Below are positions 8,164 through 15,459 of a stretch of DNA of 15,459 nucleotides, in pieces. The notes beneath the pieces were generated by a model. The model had not been told where the DNA came from, did no database searches, and saw only the letters and a program-made list of their open reading frames with translations. This DNA comes from Aquitalea sp. (GTDB taxonomy: Bacteria > Pseudomonadota > Gammaproteobacteria > Burkholderiales > Chromobacteriaceae). The position numbers and the translations under genes are program-made. Position 1 is the stretch's first letter. The number at the start of each line of letters is the position of its first letter. The stretch covers positions 1 to 15,459 of the forward strand of contig JAFANL010000120.1 in the NCBI GenBank assembly GCA_019232735.1. The letters run 5' to 3'.

Positions 8164-8248
8164 CTACCTGCCCTTTGTTCCGGTATCGCAGGTGGGGGAT
8201 TTTCTTTCAGTCTCTGCAATCCAGCCCAGCGTTTGCGGAGACTCCATC

Positions 8249-9445
8249 ATGTACAGCACCATCCTGCCCGGCATTCGTCGCATTAGCGACGAGATGGTGG
8301 CCTTGCGCCGTCAGATCCATGCCCACCCCGAACTGGGCTTTGAAGAGTTCAATACCAGTCAGCTGATCATCGATAAGCTGCAAGCCTGGGGCTATCAGGT
8401 CACTACCGGCATCGGTGGTACCGGGGTGGTGGCCAGCCTGCATGGTGGACGTGGGCCGGTGATCGGCCTGCGTGCCGACATGGATGCCCTGCCCATCCAG
8501 GAAGAAACCGGCCTGTCCTGGGCCAGCCGCATACCCGGCAAGATGCACGCCTGTGGGCATGACGGTCATACCGCCATTCTGCTGGCTGCCGCCTGTGAAC
8601 TGGCGCAGAGCCGGCGCTTTCACGGCACCCTGCACCTGTTTTTCCAACCGGCGGAAGAGGGCCATGGTGGTTCCGGAGCCAAGCGCATGCTGGATGACGG
8701 TCTGTTCCAGCGCTTTCCCTGTGACGCCATCTTTGCCCTGCACAATATGCCGGGCCTGGCATTGGGCAAGCTGGGTTTCCGGGCCGGGCCTTTCATGGCC
8801 TCCACCGACACCATCACCATCCTGATACATGGCACGGGCGGTCACGGTGCCATGCCACAACATGCTGTCGATCCGGTGGTGGTGGCCGCTTCGCTGGTGA
8901 TGGCCTTGCAGAGCATCGTATCGCGCAATGTATCGCCGCTGGACATGGCGGTGGTCACCGTGGGGGCGGTGCTGGCCGGGGATGCCGCCAATGTCATTCC
9001 GGCGACCGCAGAAATGCGCCTGACCGTGCGCGCCTTGCTGCCGGCCACGCGTCAGCTATTGCATCAGCGCATTCGCCTGCTGGCCGAACAACACGCTGCC
9101 GGTTTCGGTGCGCGAGCGGAAGTGCGGCTTCAGCATGGTTACCCGGTACTGGTCAACGATGACGTCATTACCCGGCAGCTCAGCCTGCTGGCACAGGAAT
9201 GGCTGGGGGCCGACAATGTGATCGATGAGCTGGCACCGCTGACTGGCAGCGAGGACTTTGCCTATTGGCTGGAACAGGTTCCCGGTTGCTATTTCATTAT
9301 CGGCAACGGTGATGGCGAGGGGGGCTGCATGGTGCACAACCCCGGCTATGACTTCAATGACGAGGCCCTGCCGCTGGCGGCCAGTTTCTGGGTCCGGCTG
9401 GTGGAGTACTGGCTGGGACCGGTCGAGGGTGAGGCGCAGACCTGA
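8249..9445 (+). CDS. M20D-family metallo-amidohydrolase (hippurate / N-acyl-amino-acid hydrolase-like)
   Basis: A 398-residue cytoplasmic zinc hydrolase of the M20D family, which cleaves amide bonds in N-acyl amino acids such as hippurate and related conjugates. The motifs are intact: RADMDALPIQEETG; MHACGHDGH with metal ligands C102 and H104; the general-base pair E136/E137 in FFQPAEEGHGG; H165 in LHNMPG; and the late ligand H363 in VHNPGYDFND. A dimerisation lid domain lies between about residues 180 and 290. No signal peptide is visible. The start at 8249 has GGAG at 8237-8240 eight bases upstream, and it begins just before the conserved N-terminus (LRRQIHAHPELGFEE); the frame runs open upstream to 8129 but lacks conserved sequence. 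A nucleoside hydrolase follows after 55 bases. The substrate is not determinable from sequence. Confidence 0.9.
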   Translation: MYSTILPGIRRISDEMVALRRQIHAHPELGFEEFNTSQLIIDKLQAWGYQVTTGIGGTGVVASLHGGRGPVIGLRADMDALPIQEETGLSWASRIPGKMHACGHDGHTAILLAAACELAQSRRFHGTLHLFFQPAEEGHGGSGAKRMLDDGLFQRFPCDAIFALHNMPGLALGKLGFRAGPFMASTDTITILIHGTGGHGAMPQHAVDPVVVAASLVMALQSIVSRNVSPLDMAVVTVGAVLAGDAANVIPATAEMRLTVRALLPATRQLLHQRIRLLAEQHAAGFGARAEVRLQHGYPVLVNDDVITRQLSLLAQEWLGADNVIDELAPLTGSEDFAYWLEQVPGCYFIIGNGDGEGGCMVHNPGYDFNDEALPLAASFWVRLVEYWLGPVEGEAQT

Positions 9446-9500
9446 TCCGACCCGCTTGCCGTTCTGCTCAACCATCCTTATGCCTGCAAGGGGAAGCCGC

Positions 9501-10445
9501 ATGCCGCGCAAAATCATTCTTGATTGTGATCCGGGTCACGACGACGCCATTGCCATGCTGCTGGCACATGGCAGTCCGGCCATTGAACTGCTGGCCGTCA
9601 CCACGGTGGCGGGCAACCAGACGCTGGATAAAGTCACGCGCAATGCACTGGCGGTGGCCGAAATCGCCAATATCCGGGTGCCGATTGCCGCCGGCTGCGA
9701 TAGGCCGCTGGTGCGGGAGCGCGAGATCGCCCCGTCGATTCATGGCGATAGCGGCATGGATGGCCCATTGCTGGCTGAGCCCACCCGCTTGGTGGAACCA
9801 TGCCACGCGGTTGATCTGATCATCGAGCTGCTGATGAATCATCCACCCGGCAGCATCACCCTGGTGCCGACCGGTGCCTTGACCAATATTGCGCTGGCGG
9901 TACGCAAGGAGCCGCGTATTGCCAGCCGGGTGCGTGAAGTCGTGCTGATGGGGGGCGGTTATCACACCGGCAACTGGAGTGCGGTGGCGGAATTCAATAT
10001 CAAGATTGATCCCGAAGCCGCCCACATCGTGTTCAACACGCCCTGGCCCCTGACCATGGTAGGGCTGGATCTGACCCATCAGGCGCTGGCAACCCCGCAA
10101 GTCCTGGCCCGCATTGCGGCACTGGATACGTCCCCGGCCCGCTTTGTACAGGAGCTGCTGCTGTTCTTTGGCGAAAGCTATCGCCGCGAACAGGGCTTCG
10201 AATGCCCGCCGGTGCATGACCCTTGCGCCGTGGCCTATGTCATCGACCCGCAGGTGATGACGGTGCGCAAGGCTCCGCTGAATGTGGAACTGACCGGTAC
10301 GCTGACGCTGGGCATGACGGTCGCGGACTTTCGCAGCCCGGCCGCCGCAGACTGCCTGACCCAAGTGGCCGTGCAGCTTGATCATGGTTATTTCTGGCAG
10401 ATGGTGGAAGATGCATTGCGCCGGATCGGGGAGGGCGGGCGATGA
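9501..10445 (+). CDS. Inosine-uridine preferring nucleoside hydrolase (IUNH / Rih family)
   Basis: A 314-residue N-ribohydrolase, the standard family length, which splits ribonucleosides into base and ribose. The Asp-rich calcium and ribose site is complete at the N-terminus: DCDPGHDDA with D10, D14 and D15. EFNIKIDPEAA carries N166, and the catalytic-region His is H239 in PPVHDPCAVAY. GGGYHTGNWS also fits the family. Overall wording (DCDPGHDDAIAMLLAHGSP, GNW..AEFNI..DPEAA) resembles E. coli RihA more than other paralogues, but base preference cannot be read from sequence, so no symbol is given. The start at 9501 has a good AAGGGGA (9488-9494) six bases upstream; the longer open frame from 9258 overlaps the M20 gene and is not conserved. 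The stop overlaps the transporter start (ATGA, 10442-10445), which indicates translational coupling. Confidence 0.93.
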   Translation: MPRKIILDCDPGHDDAIAMLLAHGSPAIELLAVTTVAGNQTLDKVTRNALAVAEIANIRVPIAAGCDRPLVREREIAPSIHGDSGMDGPLLAEPTRLVEPCHAVDLIIELLMNHPPGSITLVPTGALTNIALAVRKEPRIASRVREVVLMGGGYHTGNWSAVAEFNIKIDPEAAHIVFNTPWPLTMVGLDLTHQALATPQVLARIAALDTSPARFVQELLLFFGESYRREQGFECPPVHDPCAVAYVIDPQVMTVRKAPLNVELTGTLTLGMTVADFRSPAAADCLTQVAVQLDHGYFWQMVEDALRRIGEGGR

Positions 10446-11854
10446 AACAGGCGCAATCGGCTCCTTCCACCGCCAGCTTGATGACGGCCCTGCTGGCCGC
10501 CTGTGTGGCTTTCCAGCTCAATGCCAGCATGCTCAGCCCGGTGCTGGTGACCATTGCCCGCGAGCTGCAGACCAGTGATGCAGAAGTGGGCATGTCGCAA
10601 ACCGCATTTTTCATGGCGGCCGCCCTGTTTTCCTTGTTCCTGCCCCGTCTGGCTGACATTCTGGGACGAAGGCGGGTGCTGTTGGGCATGTTGCTGCTGA
10701 TGCTGGCCGGCAGCCTGCTGGCCGCCCTGGCGCCCTCTATCCGGGTCTTGCAACTGGCGCGCCTGATTCAGGGCGTATCCGGCCCGGTGGTGCCCATCTG
10801 CCTGCTGATGTTGCACCATCAGGTGTCGGAGCCTGGACGTTACGGCCTGTTGATGGGGGTGATTACTGCGGTCAATGGCGGGATTGCCGGTATTGATGCC
10901 ATTGCCGGTGGCCTGCTGGCCACGCATTTCGGTTTCCGCCCGGTGTTCTGGTGTATTGCGCTGGTAGCGGCGGTAGCCTGCCTGCTGGTGTCCAGGCATG
11001 CTCCGGAGTCGCGCCCTTCTGCGGGGTGGCGCATGGACTGGGTGGGGGTGAGCTGGCTGGTTGCGGCGCTGGCTTGTGTGCTGGCGGCCTTGAATCTGGC
11101 GGCAGGTGGAGGCCGCGCCTACGATATTGCCGGTCTGACCGCATTGGGCTTGCTGGCGATGGTCGCTTTCCTGTGGACGGAACAACGCAGCCCGCATCCC
11201 TTGCTGGCACTGTCCATCCTGCGACAACGTGCCACCTGGGCATTGCTGTTGACCACGGTGCTCACCATGACCGGGCTATTTGCCATCATCAACGGGCTGG
11301 TGATGTCGTATGCCCAGCTGGAAACGGGTGGTTTTGCCCTGCCGGCAGACCGTGCTTCCTGGTTGTTGCTGACGCCTTATGCCCTGGTGGGCTGGCTGGT
11401 GGGGCCGCTGGCCGGCAAGCTGGCACCACACTGGGGGTATGGCCGCCTGTTACGGCTGGGGCTGGCGGGCAGCATGCTGGCCATCCTGTTGCTGATGACG
11501 CTGGGTTTGGGGAGTCTGGGATGGATGATGGCCGCCACCTTGCTGGCGGGCATCGCCTATGCCGGGACGGCCAATATCATGTTGAATGGGCTGGGGGTAT
11601 TGCTGTCCCCGTCGCAAGCCCCGGGTTTGCTGCCCGGCTTGAATGCCGGCGCATTCAATCTGGGGGCCGGACTGAGCTTTGCCCTGCTGCCGGCCTGGCT
11701 GGCCAGCGCAAGTGGTCGCGATGGCTATTTCAACAGCATGCTGCTGGGACTGTGCATTGTATTGCTGGCCTGGCTCTGTTCCTTGCTGATTCCCCGACCG
11801 GTAGAGGCCGAGTTGACGGAGCCGCCGCTGGCGTCACAACACCGGTCCGGCTAG
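10442..11854 (+). CDS. Major facilitator superfamily transporter, 14-helix (DHA2-like)
   Basis: A 470-residue inner-membrane protein with about 14 hydrophobic helices by inspection, the pattern of the DHA2 group of proton-driven MFS carriers. The MFS motif A is present in the loop between helices 2 and 3 (PRLADILGRRRVLLG). Helix 5, where drug antiporters usually carry motif C (G..GP..GG), reads VNGGIAGIDAIAGG, so the Pro is absent and an Asp is present. That argues against simply calling it a multidrug exporter. It overlaps the nucleoside hydrolase start-to-stop by four bases (ATGA), which suggests a linked substrate such as a nucleoside, base or conjugate; this is inference. Its 3' end overlaps the convergent minus-strand c-di-GMP gene by 21 bases. 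Confidence 0.88.
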   Translation: MKQAQSAPSTASLMTALLAACVAFQLNASMLSPVLVTIARELQTSDAEVGMSQTAFFMAAALFSLFLPRLADILGRRRVLLGMLLLMLAGSLLAALAPSIRVLQLARLIQGVSGPVVPICLLMLHHQVSEPGRYGLLMGVITAVNGGIAGIDAIAGGLLATHFGFRPVFWCIALVAAVACLLVSRHAPESRPSAGWRMDWVGVSWLVAALACVLAALNLAAGGGRAYDIAGLTALGLLAMVAFLWTEQRSPHPLLALSILRQRATWALLLTTVLTMTGLFAIINGLVMSYAQLETGGFALPADRASWLLLTPYALVGWLVGPLAGKLAPHWGYGRLLRLGLAGSMLAILLLMTLGLGSLGWMMAATLLAGIAYAGTANIMLNGLGVLLSPSQAPGLLPGLNAGAFNLGAGLSFALLPAWLASASGRDGYFNSMLLGLCIVLLAWLCSLLIPRPVEAELTEPPLASQHRSG

Positions 11855-14800
11855 CCGCTGGGCAAAGGTGTCCGCGTCCAGTGGTCGGCCCAGCAGATAG
11901 CCCTGCATTCCTTCGCAACCCAATTGCTGCAGGAAGGCGCGTTGCGCCTCGGTTTCCACGCCTTCGGCCAGGGTGTTCATACCCAGTGCACGTGCCAGAT
12001 GAATGATGGCAGACACGATGGCGGCATCTTCGCTGTCTGTTGGCAGATTGCTGACAAAGGAGCGGTCGATCTTGACGGTGTCGGGGGCAAAGCGCTTCAG
12101 ATAGGCCAGGCTGGAGTAGCCGGTACCGAAATCGTCCACCGACAAGCGAATACCCATCGCCTTGAGGATGGCCAGCTGACGGGCGGCCTGCTTGGCGTCC
12201 TCCATCAGCGTGCTCTCCGTGACCTCGATTTCCAGGTAATGGCCGGGAAGCCCACTGGCCTGTAGCGCGGCGCTGACTTCGTCGATGAAGTCCTGTCGTG
12301 CCAACTGGCGGGCGGAGACATTGACGGCAATCTTGGGTAGTTGCAGTCCTTGTTCAAGCCAGCGTGCCATCTGCTGGCAGGCCTGTTGTAATACCCAGCT
12401 GCCCAGCGGGACGATCAGGCCGCTGTCTTCGGCCACCGGGATGAAGCGTCCCGGCATGATCAGGCCTTCGGTCGGGTCCTGCCAGCGCAACAGGACCTCG
12501 CAGCCTATCAGTGTCTGGCTGGCAATATCGTATTGCGGCTGATACAGCAGGAACAGTTCGTTCTGATCCAGTGCCCGGCGCAGGCGGTTTTCCAGCTGCA
12601 GGCGGTCGGCGACCTGGGTATTCATCTCGCGGGTATAGAAGCGGAAGGTATTCCGGCCATGCGCCTTGGCATGGTACATGGCCAGGTCGGCGTTCATCAG
12701 CAGGCTCTGGATGTCCTGGCCATCATTGGGGAGCAGGCTGATGCCGATGCTGCATCCCACCACCAGGGTGTTGCCGCCAAGCTCGAACGGTTTTTTCATG
12801 GCGCGCAGAATGCGCTCGGCAACTTGTGCGGCTTCGTCCGGTTGTTCGATGGCCGGCAGAATCAGTACGAATTCGTCACCGCCAGTACGCCCCACGGTGT
12901 CCAGCTCACGCACGGCACTGCATAGCCGGCCGGCTACCTGTTGCAACAGTTCGTCACCGCTGTTGTGGCCCAGGGTGTCGTTGATGTTCTTGAAATGATC
13001 CAGATCGACAAACAGCACGGCTAGTTGACCACCATGTCGCTCGGCCTGGCGGATGGCCTGCTGCAGCCGGTCATTGACCAGGATGCGGTTGGGCAGGTCG
13101 GTTAGGGCATCGAACTCGGCCAGATGCTGGATGCGCGCCTCGTGTTCCTTGCGTTCGGAAATATCGGTAAACAGCGCGACATAGTGGGTGATGCGGCCAT
13201 CATCATCGGTGAGTACGCTGATGTTCAGCCATTCGGGGAAGGCCTCGCCATTTTTGCGCCGGTTCCAGATTTCCCCGGACCACTGGCCGCGCTCGGTCAG
13301 GTTGTCCCACATGCGGGCGTAGAAGTCGGCATCGTGCTGGCCGGATGCCAGCATGGCGGGCGTCCGGCCCAGGACTTCGGCTTCGGTAAAACCGGTGATC
13401 TGGCTGAAGGCGCGATTGACCGCCAGGATCCGGTTGTCGGCACCGGTAATCAGGATGGCCTCGTTGCTGGATTCGAATACCCTGGCCGCCAGTCTTTGCT
13501 GGCGGTCGGCATGGTGACGCTGGCTGATGTCGCGCGCAGTGGCGCACAGATAGTATTCGCCCTGGTAGTCGAGCCCGGCCACCGTGACTTCCAGGTGCTG
13601 GTGTCCCTGGCAGCATTCGAGCCGGGTTTCGAAGGTATGTGGCAGCTGTTCGCTGCCGTGGGTGAACAATTGCCGGGACAGTTGCCGGCGGCGTTCCTGC
13701 TCATCGCCCAGGCACTCCAGGGCGGCACGGTTGGCATACACCAGGGTACCGTCGGCGGCTTGCAGCGCCACCATGTCGGTGGAGTGGTCGATCATGAAAT
13801 GGCTAAGCTTCAGCTCGCGGGTACTGGCTTCCAGCTCGGCATGGCTTTGCTGCAGGTCACGCTGGTAACGTGCCACCAGCGCATTCATCCAGCGTACGAA
13901 GAACCAGGAAAACAGTGCGGCACTGGCCATGGCCAGCAGGGTCATCAGCAAGGTGGTGCTGATGCGGGCCACCAGTTGCTGGTCCAGTGCCTGGCGGGCC
14001 CGGTCGCTGCTGTCGCGGATGGACTGGATATGCATGGCCGTCACCAGCGTCCAGTCCCAGCCTGGCAGATGCTGGGCGTAAGCCAGGTGGGCGATCGGGC
14101 TGCCATTGGCGGTTTCGCGGATGGAGTATTCCAGAAAGCCGCCATGTCGGCCCAGTTGCAGTACATCCAGCACCCGTTTGCGCAAATCCGGGGCCAAGGC
14201 CAGGTAGTGCTTGCCTTGCAGTGAGGGATCGCTGGGATACAGCCGGAGTACACCCTGGCTATCCACCACCATGAAATCGTCGCCGTCATGACCAACCCGC
14301 ATGCGGGCGAGCAGGGTAATGGCGCGTTCTTGCAGGCTGTTTTCCACATTGGCAATGTATTCGCCACTGCCGATGACCCAGCCATAAGGTTTGAACTGGC
14401 GCGAGTAGGCAATCTTTTCCGCCATCATCCGGGTCCCCGGCAGATACCAGCGGTAGGCGGTAAAGCCTTTTAGTGCGGGATTGCTGACCGATTCGATCAG
14501 CGACTTCATGATGTAGCGGCCATGATCGTCACGATTGTCCAGCAAGGAGCTGCCCTCGCGCTCCGGTGCCGTGGGCAGCAGCACACAGCGGCCCGTCATG
14601 GTGTCGATGAAGAAGTAGCCTCGGCCATCAAAGAAACGCAGCGGCCGCAAGGCTTCGACAATCAGGCCCTGGACCCGCTCTTCCGGCAGGCGGCCGTGCT
14701 CGCGTTGCCAGATGCCTTCTGCCACGTGATAGGCCTGGTCGACCTGTTCTTTCAATTGCTGCTTGAGGGTGTCGGTGGAGTGGTCGCGCAGGGCCAGCAG

Positions 14801-15004
14801 GGTGAGGGCGGTGTGATCGCTATAGGACTGCAGATAGTCGCGCGCATGCTGATAGGCATCGCCTTCCATCTGATGCTGACGGGAGTGGAAATCAGTCCAG
14901 CTGGTCAGCAGGAAATAGCCTGCCAGCGTCAGAGCCAGCAAGGCGATGATGACCAGTGTGCCAAGCAGCTGCAAGCGCGACAGCTTGGCCTGATTCAGCT
15001 CCAT
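11834..15004 (-). CDS. Membrane-bound Cache-PAS-PAS-GGDEF-EAL cyclic-di-GMP synthase/phosphodiesterase
   Basis: A 1056-residue signalling protein. It has an inner-membrane helix at 11-33 and a periplasmic Cache-type sensor at about 34-345, with two similar modules around GYFFID (129) and YGWVIGSGEYI (207), then VGHDGDDFMVVDSQG. A second helix lies at about 349-372, followed by a short coiled coil. Two PAS domains follow (about 401-500 and 505-620), then GGDEF (about 632-795) and EAL (about 812-1050). The synthase motif GGDEF (708-712) is intact. The inhibitory RxxD (RELD) lies exactly five residues before it, so product inhibition is likely. The EAL motif reads EVL (836-838); other phosphodiesterase residues look intact (NVSARQL, EVTES, DDFGTGYSSL, KIDRSF, EGVET, Q in GMQGYLLGRPL). 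Both activities are therefore possible, and the net direction is unknown. The start ATG at 15004 has GGGGAAG about ten bases upstream. Confidence 0.93.
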   Translation of the reverse strand: MELNQAKLSRLQLLGTLVIIALLALTLAGYFLLTSWTDFHSRQHQMEGDAYQHARDYLQSYSDHTALTLLALRDHSTDTLKQQLKEQVDQAYHVAEGIWQREHGRLPEERVQGLIVEALRPLRFFDGRGYFFIDTMTGRCVLLPTAPEREGSSLLDNRDDHGRYIMKSLIESVSNPALKGFTAYRWYLPGTRMMAEKIAYSRQFKPYGWVIGSGEYIANVENSLQERAITLLARMRVGHDGDDFMVVDSQGVLRLYPSDPSLQGKHYLALAPDLRKRVLDVLQLGRHGGFLEYSIRETANGSPIAHLAYAQHLPGWDWTLVTAMHIQSIRDSSDRARQALDQQLVARISTTLLMTLLAMASAALFSWFFVRWMNALVARYQRDLQQSHAELEASTRELKLSHFMIDHSTDMVALQAADGTLVYANRAALECLGDEQERRRQLSRQLFTHGSEQLPHTFETRLECCQGHQHLEVTVAGLDYQGEYYLCATARDISQRHHADRQQRLAARVFESSNEAILITGADNRILAVNRAFSQITGFTEAEVLGRTPAMLASGQHDADFYARMWDNLTERGQWSGEIWNRRKNGEAFPEWLNISVLTDDDGRITHYVALFTDISERKEHEARIQHLAEFDALTDLPNRILVNDRLQQAIRQAERHGGQLAVLFVDLDHFKNINDTLGHNSGDELLQQVAGRLCSAVRELDTVGRTGGDEFVLILPAIEQPDEAAQVAERILRAMKKPFELGGNTLVVGCSIGISLLPNDGQDIQSLLMNADLAMYHAKAHGRNTFRFYTREMNTQVADRLQLENRLRRALDQNELFLLYQPQYDIASQTLIGCEVLLRWQDPTEGLIMPGRFIPVAEDSGLIVPLGSWVLQQACQQMARWLEQGLQLPKIAVNVSARQLARQDFIDEVSAALQASGLPGHYLEIEVTESTLMEDAKQAARQLAILKAMGIRLSVDDFGTGYSSLAYLKRFAPDTVKIDRSFVSNLPTDSEDAAIVSAIIHLARALGMNTLAEGVETEAQRAFLQQLGCEGMQGYLLGRPLDADTFAQRLAGPVL

Positions 15005-15035
15005 TGTTAATCAGCTTCCCCAAAAATGAGCGGCT

Positions 15036-15041
15036 AGTATA
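15036..15041 (-). promoter_or_regulatory. Candidate -10 box for the c-di-GMP gene
   Basis: On the minus strand TATACT (five of six to TATAAT) lies 31 bases before the start codon, giving a plausible leader of about 25 bases. No good -35 hexamer is found at 16-18 bases, so the promoter would be weak or activator-dependent. It faces away from the rnpB promoter. Confidence 0.38.
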
Positions 15042-15096
15042 AATGAATGTTATTTCGCTGCTGCTAAAAAATGCCGCATCTTTGATCTGCTTCAGG

Positions 15097-15102
15097 TAAA
15101 AT
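15097..15102 (+). promoter_or_regulatory. -10 box of the rnpB promoter with GC-rich discriminator
   Basis: TAAAAT (five of six to consensus) ends 8 bases before the expected first base of RNase P RNA at about 15109-15111. The discriminator CGCCGG is GC-rich, typical of stable-RNA promoters under stringent control; regulation is inference. A -35 at the usual distance (about 15073-15079, GCCGCAT) is poor, and TTGATC at 15082-15087 is too close. Confidence 0.55.
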
Positions 15103-15110
15103 CGCCGGTT

Positions 15111-15459
15111 GGAAGTCAGACAGACAGTCGCCGCGTGGCTGCGCAAGCAGCTGCGGGGAGGAAAGTCCGGGCTCCGCAGAGCATGATGCCGGCTAACGGC
15201 CGGGCGCCGTGAGGCGACGGAAAGTGGAACAGAGAGCTGAACCGCCGATGGCTGACTTGTCAGCACAGGTAAGGGTGAAAAGGTGCGGTAAGAGCGCACC
15301 GCGGACGTGGCAACACGGACGGCAGGCTAAACCCCATCAGGAGCAAGACCAAATAGGGGGGCGTTAACGTGGCTCGCGTTGTCCCCGGGTAGGTTGCTTG
15401 AACCTGTCGGTAACGGCAGGTCTAGAGGAATGACTGTCCAACGACAGAACCCGGCTTAT
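15111..15459 (+). ncRNA. rnpB: RNase P RNA, bacterial class A (3' end cut by window)
   Basis: This is the catalytic RNA that trims the 5' leader from precursor tRNAs. The first conserved region reads GACAGTCGCC, then GAGGAAAGTCCGGGCTCC (the 5' half of helix P4). CAGAGAGCTGAACCGCCGATGGC, AGGTAAGGGTGAAAAGGTGCGGTAAGAGCGCACCGC and GAGCAAGACCAAATAGGGG follow in order. The 3' conserved region has GAATGACTGTCC and ACAGAACCCGGCTTAT. The L15 loop that pairs with tRNA CCA keeps its GGU at 15388-15390 (CCCGGGTAGG). The P3-region hairpin is compact, GCTGC-GCAA-GCAGC (15138-15151). By comparison with E. coli M1 RNA, about 10-15 bases pairing with the 5' end (P1) are missing because the window stops. The exact 5' end is uncertain by a few bases. 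Confidence 0.96.

Noticed and set aside
8129..8248. Upstream in-frame extension of the M20 hydrolase
   Set aside because: It overlaps the terminator-like hairpin after tamB and adds non-conserved sequence, while ATG 8249 has a well-placed GGAG.
10951..12006. A 351-codon plus-strand open frame across the end of the MFS gene and the start of the convergent gene
   Set aside because: It is out of frame with the clear MFS gene, Gly/Ala/Arg-rich, and has no recognisable motif.
13124..14224. A 366-codon plus-strand open frame antisense to the GGDEF-EAL gene
   Set aside because: The minus strand here encodes unmistakable PAS and GGDEF domains; the plus-strand frame is its shadow.
15082..15087. TTGATC as the -35 box of the rnpB promoter
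   Set aside because: It is only 9 bases from the TAAAAT -10 box, too close for sigma-70 spacing.

Overview
The window looks like chromosomal DNA of a GC-rich betaproteobacterium, most likely of the order Neisseriales (Chromobacteriaceae-like). The clues are a dihydrolipoamide dehydrogenase with its own N-terminal lipoyl domain (the arrangement known from the Neisseria P64k protein and Ralstonia PdhL), a separate aceF directly upstream of it, a proteobacterial-type tamA-tamB pair, and a class A RNase P RNA. The genus assignment is inference. Genes are densely packed and no stretch over 300 bases lacks a gene.

Layout. (1) 1-2333: the end of a pyruvate dehydrogenase operon, the 3' part of aceF (E2) followed by lpdA (E3). 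The gap between them is largely filled by a heptamer-armed inverted repeat of about 120 bases that reaches to within 8 bases of the conserved lpdA start. (2) 2334-2543: three successive hairpins, the last a strong intrinsic terminator (2420-2445), then a short leader. (3) 2544-8122: tamA and tamB, overlapping by one base, encoding an outer-membrane/inner-membrane envelope complex, with a possible weak terminator after tamB. (4) 8249-11854: a probable three-gene operon of an M20D-type amidohydrolase, an inosine/uridine-type nucleoside hydrolase and a 14-helix MFS transporter. The last two genes overlap by ATGA. (5) 11834-15004, minus strand: a large membrane-bound c-di-GMP protein (Cache-type sensor, two PAS, GGDEF, EAL) convergent with, and overlapping, the MFS gene by 21 bases. 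(6) 15111-15459: rnpB, divergent from the c-di-GMP gene and cut by the window end about 10-15 bases short of its 3' end.

How the parts work together. aceF and lpdA supply two of the three pyruvate dehydrogenase activities. TamA and TamB act together in envelope biogenesis. The hydrolase/hydrolase/transporter cluster looks like a small salvage or catabolic unit for amide-linked and N-glycosidic compounds, with unknown substrates. The c-di-GMP protein and rnpB share a 106-base divergent intergenic region but no evident function.

Most of the window is ordinary conserved chromosome. I see no phage genes, transposase, CRISPR array or tRNA. The most unusual item is the inverted-repeat element before lpdA, which may have changed how lpdA translation starts.
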